DNA from: Clostridia bacterium
Lineage (GTDB): Bacteria > Bacillota > Clostridia > Lachnospirales > Anaerotignaceae
NCBI GenBank assembly: GCA_910575055.1
Contig: CAJTDC010000006.1
Span: 89,733-153,732 of the forward strand
DNA length: 64,000 nt
Direction: 5' to 3'
Shown here in pieces: positions 36,820-46,414 of the stretch (positions are counted from its first letter, which is position 1; the number at the start of each line of letters is the position of its first letter). The notes under the pieces were generated by a model. That model did no database searches and had not been told where the DNA came from. It saw only the letters and a list, made by a program, of their open reading frames with translations. Made by a program: the position numbers and the translations under genes.

Positions 36820-37764
36820 TTGAAAAAGCCTTTGATAGTAATAGGCGGAGCGACTGCTTGCGGAAAAACAGATGTAGGTGTTTTGCTAGCACAAAAAATA
36901 AATGGAGAAATTATATCAGCCGATTCTATGCAGATATATTGTGATATGAATATTGGAACAGCAAAGCCTACAAAAGAAGAAATGAAGGGTATAAAACATT
37001 ATTTAATAGATGAAATAATGCCTGATGAAGAATATAATGTTATGATATTTCAAAAAAAAGCAAAGCAGTATATGGAACAAATATGGAATTTAGGTAAAAT
37101 TCCTATATTAGTAGGAGGAACAGGCTTTTATATCAATGCAATCGTGTATGATACATTGTTTGAAGAAACAGAACAAGACAATACATTTCGAAATGATATG
37201 TATACCTTTGCAAAAGAAAATGGTGCAGAAGCATTGTATCAAAAATTGAAAGAAATAGACCCAGAATATGCTAAAACACTTCACGCAAATAATATAAAAC
37301 GTGTCACAAGAGCATTAGAATATCATCATTTTACAGGACAGCTTTTTTCAAAATATAATGCAGAACAAAAACAAAAACAATCTCCTTATCATACAGCAAT
37401 GATTGTTTTGACAATGGAAAGACAAAAACTGTATGACAGAATTGAAAAAAGAATTGACGTTATGATGGAAAAAGGTCTTTTAAAAGAAGTGGAATTATTA
37501 TTAAAAAAAGGCTATACCAAAGATTTGGTTTCTATGCAAGCAATAGGATATAAAGAATTGATACCTTATTTTAGTCAACAAATATCATTAGAACAAGCAA
37601 TATATGATTTGAAAAAAAATACAAGACATTTTGCAAAAAGGCAATTAACTTGGTTTAAAAGACAAACAGAGGGGTATTGGATAGATATTACAGACCAAAA
37701 TTTAGAAAAAGCAACAGAAAAAATAATACAACATTTAAAACAGATAAATATGATAGGAGAGTAG
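36820..37764 (+). CDS. miaA: tRNA dimethylallyltransferase
   Basis: The 314-residue product has the P-loop GGATACGKTD (about residues 9-18), the DSMQIYCDMNIGTAKPT block and VGGTGFYINAI. MiaA adds a dimethylallyl group to A37 of tRNAs reading UNN codons, and MiaB upstream completes the modification. The start is TTG behind AAAGAGG. The usual neighbour hfq is not seen between it and the next gene. Confidence 0.96.
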   Translation: MKKPLIVIGGATACGKTDVGVLLAQKINGEIISADSMQIYCDMNIGTAKPTKEEMKGIKHYLIDEIMPDEEYNVMIFQKKAKQYMEQIWNLGKIPILVGGTGFYINAIVYDTLFEETEQDNTFRNDMYTFAKENGAEALYQKLKEIDPEYAKTLHANNIKRVTRALEYHHFTGQLFSKYNAEQKQKQSPYHTAMIVLTMERQKLYDRIEKRIDVMMEKGLLKEVELLLKKGYTKDLVSMQAIGYKELIPYFSQQISLEQAIYDLKKNTRHFAKRQLTWFKRQTEGYWIDITDQNLEKATEKIIQHLKQINMIGE

Positions 37765-37771
37765 TATAGAT

Positions 37772-39058
37772 ATGCAGGAATTATATGATATAATGCAGTC
37801 AAAATTTGGTATTAGTGAAAAGGTATTGCAATATTGCATACAAAAAGAAAGTGAAATCAAAAGTCAATTTCAAAAAATAGATGAAATTACAGAATATAAT
37901 CAATTAAAGGTACTTTCAGCTATGCAAAAAAATAAATTAAGTGACATACATTTTGCAGCAACAACAGGTTATGGTTATAATGATTTAGGTAGAGATGTAT
38001 TAGAAAATATTTATGCAGATGTATTTCGAACAGAAAGCGGATTAGTACGTCCACAGTTGACGTGTGGTACACACGCTTTAGCAGTAGCACTAGCAGGCAA
38101 TTTAAGACCAGGAGATGAATTATTATCTCCTGTAGGACTGCCTTATGATACATTACAAGGTGTTATTGGCATACGAAAAGAAAAGGGTTGTTTGACTGAG
38201 TATGGCATTACTTATCGTCAAGTGGATTTGTTACCTGAAGATAAATTTGATTATGATGGCATTGAAAAAGCTATTACAGAAAAAACAAAACTTGTTACAA
38301 TACAACGTTCTAAAGGATATAGATGGAAAGTTTCTTTTTCTGTTGCACAAATAAAAGAATTGATTTCTTTTATAAAATCCATTAAAAAAGATGTAATTTG
38401 TATGGTAGATAACTGCTATGGAGAATTTGCAGAAATACAAGAACCTTCCGAAGTAGGTGCAGATTTGGTAGTAGGTTCTTTGATTAAAAATCCTGGAGGA
38501 GGTTTAGCACCTATAGGAGGTTACATTGTAGGAAAAGAGGAATTTGTAGAAAATGCTGCTTATCGTCTGACAGCACCTGGATTAGGAAAAGAAGTAGGAG
38601 CTACATTAGGAATTACACCTTCTTTTTTGCAAGGACTTTTTATGGCACCTCAAGTAGTAAATGGAAGCATTAAAACAGCAATATTTGCAGCAAAATTGTT
38701 TGAAGATATAGGATTTTCTGTATTACCAAAATCAAATGAAGCAAGAGCAGACATTGTACAACTCATACAAATGGGAAGTGCAGAAAATGTCATTGCTTTT
38801 TGTCAAGGAATACAAAAGGGAGCACCTGTTGACAGCTATGTTACGCCAGAACCTTGGGATATGCCAGGATATGATTGTCCTGTAATTATGGCAGCAGGAG
38901 CATTTGTGCAAGGGTCTTCTATAGAATTGAGTGCAGACGCTCCTATTAAACCACCTTATCACGTTTATATGCAGGGAGGATTAAGTTGGCATCACGGAAA
39001 AATTGGTGTTATGACTGGCTTACAGACAATGGTAGATAAAGGACTAATACAATTATAA
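37772..39058 (+). CDS. PLP-dependent YnbB/methionine gamma-lyase-like protein
   Basis: The 428-residue product belongs to the group annotated as 'aluminium resistance' or methionine gamma-lyase family (YnbB of Bacillus, which is also near miaA). GSLIKNPGGGLAPIGGYIVG (about residues 233-252) carries the candidate PLP lysine, and TCGTHALAVALAGNLRPGDE is the PLP phosphate-binding region. The substrate is not known; sulfur amino acid lyase activity is an extrapolation. GGAGAG precedes the ATG, seven bases after miaA. Confidence 0.85.
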   Translation: MQELYDIMQSKFGISEKVLQYCIQKESEIKSQFQKIDEITEYNQLKVLSAMQKNKLSDIHFAATTGYGYNDLGRDVLENIYADVFRTESGLVRPQLTCGTHALAVALAGNLRPGDELLSPVGLPYDTLQGVIGIRKEKGCLTEYGITYRQVDLLPEDKFDYDGIEKAITEKTKLVTIQRSKGYRWKVSFSVAQIKELISFIKSIKKDVICMVDNCYGEFAEIQEPSEVGADLVVGSLIKNPGGGLAPIGGYIVGKEEFVENAAYRLTAPGLGKEVGATLGITPSFLQGLFMAPQVVNGSIKTAIFAAKLFEDIGFSVLPKSNEARADIVQLIQMGSAENVIAFCQGIQKGAPVDSYVTPEPWDMPGYDCPVIMAAGAFVQGSSIELSADAPIKPPYHVYMQGGLSWHHGKIGVMTGLQTMVDKGLIQL

Positions 39059-39079
39059 TATTAGAATGTTTTTAAAGTA

Positions 39080-39108
39080 TTGTATTTTTGTAAAATTTTA
39101 TATAGAAT
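39080..39108 (+). promoter_or_regulatory. Promoter of the D,D-carboxypeptidase gene
   Basis: TTGTAT (39080-39085) and TAGAAT (39103-39108) are 17 bases apart, 54 bases before the start codon. Confidence 0.5.
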
Positions 39109-39161
39109 AGTATTTAAAAATATTGATTTCGTCATTACAGTACAGGAAGGAATGTATCTTC

Positions 39162-40634
39162 ATGAAAAAATTAAATAAAATAATCGCTGTTCTGTTTATT
39201 TTGTTAATGACATTTCCTAATACTGTTTTTGCAGCAGAAGCACCACCAGAAGTGGTTGCACAAACAGCAATATTAGGAGAAGTATCAACAGGAAAAATTA
39301 TTTATCAAAAAGATATGGATAAAAAAATGTATCCAGCAAGTATGACAAAATTATTAACAGCAATCGTTGCATTAGAACATCTTAAACCAGATGATTTAAT
39401 TACAGTAGGTTCTGAAATTAACGAAATACCAGCAGATTCTAGTAAGGCAGGACACACAAGAGGAGAAACGCTTACTGTTAAAAATTTAATTCGTGGATTG
39501 CTCATTCCTTCTGGAAATGACTCTGCAAATGTTTTAGCTGTTACAGTAGCAAGAAAAATAGAAAATAATCAAGAACTGCCTTATGAAGAATGTATAAAAG
39601 TTTTTACAGAATTGATGAACCAAAAAGCAAAACAATTAGGTGCTACCAATTCTCATTTTGCCAATGCTCATGGTTATCATGATGAAAACCATTATACTAC
39701 AGCACATGATATGTTTTTTATATCGCAAGAAGCACTTAAAAATGAAACAATAGCAGAAATTACAAAAGAAAAAGGATATTCTGGAGATGGTGTAGAAGGC
39801 GATATTGTAGAATTTGAAAATGATACATTAAACATAAAGGCTTATAATTGGACAAACCATAATTTATTGGTGACAGATAATGAATATCAATATGAATATG
39901 TTACTGGTTTAAAAACAGGCTTTACGGACGAAGCAGGAGATTGTCTTTCTGCAGCAGCACAGAAAGATGATATTACGTTAATAGCTGTTGTATTTCATTC
40001 AGAAGACCCAGCACGTTGGACAGATACAAGAGCATTGTTTGAATATGGCTTTAGTAATTTTGATATGTTAAATTTGCAAAAATCAGGTGATGTTGTAGAT
40101 ACAGTTGCGTTGTCAAAGCATAATAGACTTTTAGGTGATACATTAAATATTGTTGTAAAAGAAGACATTAGTGAATATATGCTAAAAGAAGAAGTAGAAA
40201 CAGTAGAGAAAGTGATAGAATATAAAAGTGATTTCGTAGAGGAACAAAAAAATAAAGAAGACAATACTACAAAATTAAAAGCACCTATTTCAACAGCAGA
40301 ACCTATTGGAAAAATTACCTATAAAAAGGCACAAAATGAAGTGATAAAAGAAACAGATATTTATGCAGAAAAAGAAGTAGAAAAAGGTACAATATTAACT
40401 ACAATAAAATATTTCTTTCAAAATTTAACAGATAATTTATTTTCTTTTTCATTAAAAGGTGTTGCTGTTGTAATAGGAATTGTAGCAGCAATCATTGCAT
40501 TGTTAGCAGGTATTATAGCAGTAATGGCAAGTCGTAGAAATAGGAGAAGACGTTCAAAATATATTTTTAAAACAAATCGTCGCAGACATAGCCGCAATGA
40601 TGGGCCTCGTATGAGAAGAAGGCGACGTAGATAA
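39162..40634 (+). CDS. D-alanyl-D-alanine carboxypeptidase with arginine-rich tail
   Basis: The product is 490 residues from ATG 39162, behind GAAGGAATG. It has a signal peptide (residues 1-25, ending TVFAAEA) and the three catalytic motifs of penicillin-binding protein 5-like enzymes: SMTK (Ser60), SGN (117-119) and KTG (about residue 250). It trims the terminal D-Ala of peptidoglycan stem peptides outside the cell. After a membrane segment near residues 430-455 there is a strongly basic cytosolic tail ending MRRRRRR. That means the enzyme is anchored from the C-terminus, as in DacF/DacA, but with an unusually long basic tail. Confidence 0.93.
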   Translation: MKKLNKIIAVLFILLMTFPNTVFAAEAPPEVVAQTAILGEVSTGKIIYQKDMDKKMYPASMTKLLTAIVALEHLKPDDLITVGSEINEIPADSSKAGHTRGETLTVKNLIRGLLIPSGNDSANVLAVTVARKIENNQELPYEECIKVFTELMNQKAKQLGATNSHFANAHGYHDENHYTTAHDMFFISQEALKNETIAEITKEKGYSGDGVEGDIVEFENDTLNIKAYNWTNHNLLVTDNEYQYEYVTGLKTGFTDEAGDCLSAAAQKDDITLIAVVFHSEDPARWTDTRALFEYGFSNFDMLNLQKSGDVVDTVALSKHNRLLGDTLNIVVKEDISEYMLKEEVETVEKVIEYKSDFVEEQKNKEDNTTKLKAPISTAEPIGKITYKKAQNEVIKETDIYAEKEVEKGTILTTIKYFFQNLTDNLFSFSLKGVAVVIGIVAAIIALLAGIIAVMASRRNRRRRSKYIFKTNRRRHSRNDGPRMRRRRRR

Positions 40635-40670
40635 AAAAACAAGAGTGTCATATTGACACTCTTGTTTTTT
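40634..40670. terminator. Bidirectional terminator
   Basis: A 17-base arm (40634-40650) pairs perfectly with 40654-40670 around TAT, with A and T runs at the ends. It serves both convergent genes, and the minus-strand gene's stop codon overlaps it. Confidence 0.9.
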
Positions 40671-41806
40671 TAAACTCTGGGAGGTCTTGGACCTTCAAAT
40701 TGATAATAATCTGTTTTAATACGTCCATTGAATAATTTTCGCTTTTTATCTGCTTTTCTCCCGAAAAGACTTTCGAAATATTCCATAGAAGTAATCAAAT
40801 AAGTAGACCAAGTTTTATCTTGTTTCATAAGTTCACCTAAAGCCCTATAAATATTTTCTACTTCTTTTAATTCTCCTATTCTTTCACCATAAGGTGGATT
40901 TGTAATTAGAACACCATAGTTACCAGGTAATTTTAAATCAAAACAAGATTTTACTTCAAATTGTATACAATCGTCAACACCTGCTTTTATAGCATTTTCT
41001 TTTGCTAAAGCAATGGCTTCTTCGTCAATATCACTTCCATAAATTTCAGGCATAACATCATATCTTATTGCTTTATATGCTTCAACACGTTGCTGTTTCC
41101 ATATTTTTTGACCTACTCTTTCCCATTGCTCAGAAGCAAATTTTCGATTTAATCCAGGTGCAATATTTCTTGCTATCATAGCTGCTTCAATAGGAATTGT
41201 ACCAGAACCACAAAAAGGGTCTAATAGAATACGTTCTTTTCTCCAATAGCTAAGCTGTACCATAGCAGAAGCTAATGTTTCTTTTAAAGGTGCAATCATA
41301 GCATTTTCTCTGTAACCTCTTTTGTGAAGTCCAGAACCAGAAGTGTCAATCGCTAGTGTTACAACATCTTTTAATATACCAACTTGTATGGTATAAGCAG
41401 CTCCTGTTTCATCAAACCAATCTGTATGATACTTTTGTTTTAATTTTTCAACCACTGCTTTTTTAACAATAGCTTGACAGTCTGGAACACTAAATAATGT
41501 AGATTTTACAGATTTTCCTACTACAGTAAATTTGCCATCTTCTGTAATCCATTCTCCCCAAGGTAATGCTTTTGTTTGTTCAAAAAGCTCATCAAATGTT
41601 ACTGCTTTAAAAGTCCCCATTTTTATCCAAATACGCCCTGCACATCGTAACCATAAATTTGCTTTTGCTATTGTTGTTTCATCTCCTGTAAATTCTACTC
41701 TACCATCATATGTTTTTACATTTTTAAATCCTAGTGAAATGACTTCTCTTTTTAATACAGCTTCTAAACCAAATGTGGAAGAAGCAATAAAATTAATATT
41801 TGACAT
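40670..41806 (-). CDS. THUMP-domain rRNA guanine N2-methyltransferase (RlmL/YpsC type)
   Basis: The 378-residue product has an N-terminal THUMP RNA-binding domain (about residues 45-155) and a Rossmann methyltransferase domain with DPFCGSGTIPIEAAMIARNI (about residues 199-218) and NPPYGER (about residues 309-315). It matches the N-terminal half of E. coli RlmL and Bacillus YpsC, predicted to methylate 23S rRNA guanine. The ATG lies near an AAACTTATG-like end with a weak GAGAAAC site. It is convergent with the carboxypeptidase and divergent from tgt. Confidence 0.88.
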   Translation of the reverse strand: MSNINFIASSTFGLEAVLKREVISLGFKNVKTYDGRVEFTGDETTIAKANLWLRCAGRIWIKMGTFKAVTFDELFEQTKALPWGEWITEDGKFTVVGKSVKSTLFSVPDCQAIVKKAVVEKLKQKYHTDWFDETGAAYTIQVGILKDVVTLAIDTSGSGLHKRGYRENAMIAPLKETLASAMVQLSYWRKERILLDPFCGSGTIPIEAAMIARNIAPGLNRKFASEQWERVGQKIWKQQRVEAYKAIRYDVMPEIYGSDIDEEAIALAKENAIKAGVDDCIQFEVKSCFDLKLPGNYGVLITNPPYGERIGELKEVENIYRALGELMKQDKTWSTYLITSMEYFESLFGRKADKKRKLFNGRIKTDYYQFEGPRPPRV

Positions 41807-41959
41807 AAGTTTCTCCGTTCTTTTATTATAATAATATAAAAATTGATATTGTATTATAAATTATACCAGAATTTAGCGATATATGGTGATATGACTTGAA
41901 AAAAAAACAAAAAAAATGTATAGTATTAAAAATAATATAACAAAGAAATGAGGAAAAAA

Positions 41960-43090
41960 ATGTATAAGTTATTAAAAGTAGAAGGCAGAGCGAAAAGAGG
42001 AGAATTTCATACTCCTCATGGTGTTATACAGACACCTGTTTTTATGAATGTAGGTACTATAGCAGCAATAAAAGGAGCAGTCTCTTCAGAAGATTTAGAA
42101 AAAGTAAATTGTCAAGTAGAATTGTCAAATACTTATCATTTGCACGTTCGTCCAGGAGATGAAATTGTAAAAAAATTAGGTGGCATTCATAAATTTATGG
42201 TTTGGAATAAACCAATATTAACAGACTCGGGAGGATTTCAAGTATTTTCGTTAACTTCTTTAAGAAAAATAAAAGAAGAAGGTGTTTATTTTTCTTCTCA
42301 TGTAGATGGAAGAAAAATTTTTATGGGACCAGAAGAGAGTATGAAAATACAATCAAATTTAGCATCTACTATTGCTATGGCATTTGATGAATGTATTGGT
42401 ATTCCAGCAGAAAAAGAATATGTAAAAAATTCTGTAGATAGAACAACAAGATGGTTAGAACGTTGTAAAAAAGCACTTTATGAGTTAAATCAAAAAGAAG
42501 ATACTATTAATAAAAAACAAATGCTTTTCGGTATTAATCAAGGTGCAATTTATGAAGATATTCGTATCGAACACGCAAAAAGAATATCTGATTTGGATTT
42601 AGATGGCTATGCTATAGGGGGATTAGCAGTAGGAGAAACACACGCCGAAATGTATCATATATTGGAAGAAGTTGTGCCTTATTTGCCTCAAAATAAACCA
42701 ACTTATTTAATGGGAGTAGGCACTCCTGAAAATATACTTGAAGCTATAGAAAGAGGTGTTGACTTTTTTGACTGTGTATTGCCTTGCAGAAATGGGCGTC
42801 ATGCTCACGTTTATACCAATGCAGGCAAATTAAATTTATTAAATGCAAAATATGAATTAGATGATACCCCTATAGAACAAGGCTGTGGCTGTCCAGCTTG
42901 TCAAAGATATACAAGAGCATATATTCGCCATTTGTTTAAAGCAAAAGAGATGCTTGCTATGAGATTGTGCGTGCTTCATAATTTATACTTTTTTAATGAA
43001 ATGATGGCAGAGGTAAGACAAGCATTAGAAGAAGGACGTTTTGCCCAATATAAAAAACAAAAATTAGAGGGTTTTAAACAGAATTCATAA
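41960..43090 (+). CDS. tgt: Queuine tRNA-ribosyltransferase
   Basis: The product is 376 residues from ATG 41960, six bases after GAGG; an in-frame ATG at 41948 lacks a ribosome binding site. The catalytic aspartates lie in TDSGGFQVFSL and FFDCVLPCRNGRHAHV, and the zinc site is CGCPAC...HNL near residues 310-345. The enzyme exchanges guanine-34 for a queuine precursor in tRNAs with GUN anticodons. yajC follows, as in many bacteria. Confidence 0.96.
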   Translation: MYKLLKVEGRAKRGEFHTPHGVIQTPVFMNVGTIAAIKGAVSSEDLEKVNCQVELSNTYHLHVRPGDEIVKKLGGIHKFMVWNKPILTDSGGFQVFSLTSLRKIKEEGVYFSSHVDGRKIFMGPEESMKIQSNLASTIAMAFDECIGIPAEKEYVKNSVDRTTRWLERCKKALYELNQKEDTINKKQMLFGINQGAIYEDIRIEHAKRISDLDLDGYAIGGLAVGETHAEMYHILEEVVPYLPQNKPTYLMGVGTPENILEAIERGVDFFDCVLPCRNGRHAHVYTNAGKLNLLNAKYELDDTPIEQGCGCPACQRYTRAYIRHLFKAKEMLAMRLCVLHNLYFFNEMMAEVRQALEEGRFAQYKKQKLEGFKQNS

Positions 43091-43098
43091 GTCTTTTG

Positions 43099-43127
43099 TT
43101 GACGTATGGAAATAAATTTTATATAAT
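43099..43127 (+). promoter_or_regulatory. Promoter of yajC
   Basis: TTGACG (43099-43104) and TATAAT (43122-43127) are 17 bases apart, 46 bases before the start. It lies eight bases after the tgt stop, so yajC can be transcribed on its own. Confidence 0.75.
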
Positions 43128-43172
43128 AATATATTGTATACGAAATTTATAAGGAAGATAAGGAGAATGTAT

Positions 43173-43652
43173 ATGAGTTTATCAACATTTTTATTAGATG
43201 TTACTACACCGATAATACCCTCAGGTAGTACACAGGCAACAGCACCTGTTGCAGATGCAGCAGCACAAACACAACAGGCAGCAGGAGGATTTGGAAGCAA
43301 TCCTCTTATGGTAATTGTAATGTATTGTGTTATTATTTTTGCAGTAATGTATTTCTTTTCTATTCGTCCTACAAGAAAAAGAGAGCAAAGAATGGAAGAA
43401 TTAAGAAATGAAATTTCTGTTGGAGATACTGTAATGTTAAATAGCGGATTATTTGGAAAGGTTGCAGATATTACAGCGGAATGTTTTGTAATTGAATTTG
43501 GTACAAACAAAGGTGTAAAAATACCTGTTTTAAAACAAGAGGTATTTGCAAAAAAAGAACCAAATCTTTCTAATAAAGAAATTGAACAGCCAAAACCAGA
43601 AAAAGAGAAGAAAGGTTTTCTTGGATTAGGAAAGAAAAAAGAGTCTGAATAA
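43173..43652 (+). CDS. yajC: Preprotein translocase accessory subunit YajC
   Basis: The product is 159 residues from ATG 43173, seven bases after AAGGAG; ATG 43167 is too close. A single membrane segment (about residues 45-66, MVIVMYCVIIFAVMYFF) is followed by SIRPTRKREQRMEELRNEIS and VGDTVMLNSGLFGKV, the YajC core. Extra features are an alanine/glutamine-rich N-terminus (about residues 14-38) and a lysine/glutamate-rich C-terminal tail (KKGFLGLGKKKESE). YajC associates with SecDF-YajC, which is not in this window. Confidence 0.93.
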   Translation: MSLSTFLLDVTTPIIPSGSTQATAPVADAAAQTQQAAGGFGSNPLMVIVMYCVIIFAVMYFFSIRPTRKREQRMEELRNEISVGDTVMLNSGLFGKVADITAECFVIEFGTNKGVKIPVLKQEVFAKKEPNLSNKEIEQPKPEKEKKGFLGLGKKKESE

Positions 43653-43656
43653 AAAT

Positions 43657-43682
43657 GAAAAAAGCCCATTAAGGGCTTTTTT
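43657..43682. terminator. Bidirectional terminator
   Basis: AAAGCCC and GGGCTTT arms around ATTAA, with A and T tracts. It sits between the convergent yajC and the minus-strand gene ending at 43681. Confidence 0.85.
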
Positions 43683-44778
43683 AATTGAGAGGAATGTATC
43701 CACTTTGTTCTATCAGTTGCTGTCCTATTGATGAGGTTAAATATTGTACAAGATTTCTTTCAGGAGAATTTGTATCACTATTTGTTCTAACAATAGCATA
43801 ATAATTTGTCATAATAGGGTAAATACCTCTTTTGATATTTCTTTTGGTAGGGTAAATACCATCTATAGCAAGCATTTTGATATTATAATCAAAAAGTATG
43901 TTGCTGGCGTAATAGTAAGTGTCATATGCTATAGCATATTCTCCACCATCATAATAGGAAGTTTCTTTTTCTAATTCTCGGTTTTCATTTACTTTAATCC
44001 GGTGAGGTGGTGCCATAATTCTATCTTTTGATAAAACCAAAGAATGAAACAAATATTGTATCAAAGAATTTTCAGGTTTTTGATATGCAACAATGTCTTC
44101 TTCCTCTCTTGTAAAGTTTTCCCAATTTGTAATACTACCAGAATAAATATTTTGAATATCTTCTAAATACAAATTTTGTAAACTGTTTTTATTGCTAACC
44201 AAAAAAACAATAGCTTCATTTGCAATAGGAATTAATTCCAATTCTGCATAATATTGTTGTTGTAATTCTAATAAATCATCAGAGAGAAAAGGAGAAAGTA
44301 TAATATCATATTCTCCAGATAATAAATTTTGAATATTATTTTCTATTGTATCATAATACAATACAGTTTCGTATTCTGGTATACTGTGTTGAAATGCAGA
44401 AATAATATTTTCTCCTATAGGTGCTGTAACAGCACAAACACCAATTTTAGGAAAAGAACCATCATAAAAGTCCATTGTAGAATATTGTACCCAATCAATT
44501 TGAGGTGTTTGTTCTGCTATTTCTTCTGATATTTGCTGTGTATCCTCAGGTGTTTGTTTTGTGTCTTCTGATATTTGTTGTGTATCTTGTTGTGTTTGCT
44601 GTGTATTTTTAGGTACTCTTGGTACTTCTGTTTGAGAAGCTTGTTCTGGCTTTCTATCAGCAGTTTGTGTTTGTTGTTGTGTTTTTTCTGCAAAGCTCAT
44701 ATAAATTGCAGTGGAAATCATACTAACAAATAATAAAATAAATAAAAAAGACATCACTATTTTTGTAGGCTTTTTCAT
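43681..44778 (-). CDS. Anchored PstS-like substrate-binding protein with glutamine/threonine-rich linker
   Basis: A 365-residue product with one N-terminal membrane segment (about residues 8-30) and no lipobox. A low-complexity linker follows (about residues 33-95) with repeated QQTQQDTQQISED-like units. The C-terminal 270 residues resemble periplasmic binding folds of the phosphate/PstS superfamily (YDIILSPFLSDDLLE; EAIVFLVSNKNSLQNLYLEDIQ; YPIMTNYYAIVRT). It is probably membrane-anchored and faces outside. The ligand is unknown. It lies 15 bases downstream of the lipoprotein gene at 44794-46230, probably in one transcript. Confidence 0.72.
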   Translation of the reverse strand: MKKPTKIVMSFLFILLFVSMISTAIYMSFAEKTQQQTQTADRKPEQASQTEVPRVPKNTQQTQQDTQQISEDTKQTPEDTQQISEEIAEQTPQIDWVQYSTMDFYDGSFPKIGVCAVTAPIGENIISAFQHSIPEYETVLYYDTIENNIQNLLSGEYDIILSPFLSDDLLELQQQYYAELELIPIANEAIVFLVSNKNSLQNLYLEDIQNIYSGSITNWENFTREEEDIVAYQKPENSLIQYLFHSLVLSKDRIMAPPHRIKVNENRELEKETSYYDGGEYAIAYDTYYYASNILFDYNIKMLAIDGIYPTKRNIKRGIYPIMTNYYAIVRTNSDTNSPERNLVQYLTSSIGQQLIEQSGYIPLN

Positions 44779-44793
44779 AAAAAACTCCTTTTA

Positions 44794-46230
44794 TTAAAAA
44801 TTTGAATATTTTGAAAAATCAAATAGCTTGCTCTCATAGACAATGTTCATAGTACCATCTTCAGCAGGAGGCTGTAGTGGTACAGTGATTTTTCCGCTAT
44901 TTTCTAATGTAAAATCTGTATCATCTAAATGATATTGCTGCAATTCAGTTAAATTATCTATACTTTCAGGCAATAACAAATCACGAACAGATAATTGTTC
45001 TCCACTTGGCATATGTATTAATATATTTCTTTGATTAAATAAATATTGATTATTTATTGTAGCGTTGCTTAATATAAATACTTTTAAGAAAGGACCTAGT
45101 CCTTTAAATGCCACAACTTTAAAAGAACAAGTATCTGATTTTGAAATATAACTTAACATAGGATTAGTATCAGCATATATTCTTTGTGCTACATCTAACT
45201 GTTCATTTACTCTATCTGTCATACTTTGATTTTTGTAATTTCTAACAGCAACAAATAATGTATCATCACAACCTTCTATTGTAATGGAGCTATCCTGTTG
45301 TACTGCAAAAGTATCTGTTGTATCAATAAACTGTTTTGTAAGTAAATTTGGAATATCCATAATATCTTCTACTTCATTAGGTGAAAAAGACAAATATGGT
45401 ATTAAAAGTGATAAATTCAATGTAACAGTTGTATTGCCAATACAATAAGGATTTTGTTCATTTAACAACACTAAAAAATGTGGCTCTGTATCTGTATCTA
45501 ATCCACTGTCATAATATAATGAGAAATCGTTTTCTGACAAATTAGAAAATGAGCGTTTTAATATATTAAATTGTTCTTCATTTTCAGATAGCAATTTATT
45601 TTGAATGTATTTTTCTAATACAGAAATATATTTTTTATCTGAAAATAATTCTTGCATCTGTGCCTCTCTTTTTTCTTTAACATTATAAAACTTTGTAATA
45701 TAATAAGTATTTTCTTCAATAGAATTTAATTCTATTTCTTCATTGGTATTTTGATTGATAATGCTTGGAGTAGCAGTTAATTTTATACTAGCATAATATC
45801 CAATAAAAGACAATGTACCCTCTATAGAAATACGATTTTGCAAAGAACTTGCTGGTAATGTTGTTTGTTGCTGTAATGTTGAAAAATCAATATTGTATAG
45901 TACTGCATCACCAAATTCAGAACTTAAATTTTGTATAAAAGCATTTAAGTCACTTTCTAATTCAGATTTTAAATTTTTTGCTTTAGGTAAATGTTCTGTT
46001 ATAGTAATATCATTTGACATAAATTCCAATGGAGCAGAATATTCTGTCATAGTGTTTTTTATTGTTCTGGTAGAAGGCATATAAATCCACGCAGCATATT
46101 CTGATTGTGAAGATTTTTTTGCAGAAGCTGTAGTTTGTTTTTCTTGTTCAAAAAGTGTATTTATATTTTGGCAGCCCATACAAAAACAAATAGAAATCAT
46201 AATAACAATAACAACTATTTTTTTTAACAT
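44794..46230 (-). CDS. Lipoprotein with RsiV-like (DUF3298-type) region
   Basis: The product is 478 residues from the ATG at 46230, behind AAAGGAG (minus strand). A signal peptide ends in the lipobox-like CMGC (cysteine near residue 20). The middle has YYITKFYNVKEKREAQMQEL and FLVLLNEQNPYC-type segments reminiscent of the extracellular DUF3298/RsiV domain, and similar strands recur towards the C-terminus (FNQRNILIHMPSGEQLSVRD). Function is unknown. A sigma-factor partner, expected for true RsiV, is not adjacent. It is the first gene of a two-gene unit with the anchored binding protein. Confidence 0.65.
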   Translation of the reverse strand: MLKKIVVIVIMISICFCMGCQNINTLFEQEKQTTASAKKSSQSEYAAWIYMPSTRTIKNTMTEYSAPLEFMSNDITITEHLPKAKNLKSELESDLNAFIQNLSSEFGDAVLYNIDFSTLQQQTTLPASSLQNRISIEGTLSFIGYYASIKLTATPSIINQNTNEEIELNSIEENTYYITKFYNVKEKREAQMQELFSDKKYISVLEKYIQNKLLSENEEQFNILKRSFSNLSENDFSLYYDSGLDTDTEPHFLVLLNEQNPYCIGNTTVTLNLSLLIPYLSFSPNEVEDIMDIPNLLTKQFIDTTDTFAVQQDSSITIEGCDDTLFVAVRNYKNQSMTDRVNEQLDVAQRIYADTNPMLSYISKSDTCSFKVVAFKGLGPFLKVFILSNATINNQYLFNQRNILIHMPSGEQLSVRDLLLPESIDNLTELQQYHLDDTDFTLENSGKITVPLQPPAEDGTMNIVYESKLFDFSKYSNF

Positions 46231-46414
46231 AATAAAACTCCTTTCAAGTGAAAGATAACAGAAGCACGTTAATAAATATCCATTTAAAAAAAGAATATTA
46301 CGCATATCTGTTATATTAAGAGTATAGCTTTTTGAGCAAAAAGTCAATTCGTAGATATAGACAATTATAAAAAAATCGTTTAAAATGGAAAAAATACGTT
46401 ATAAGGAGGAAAAA

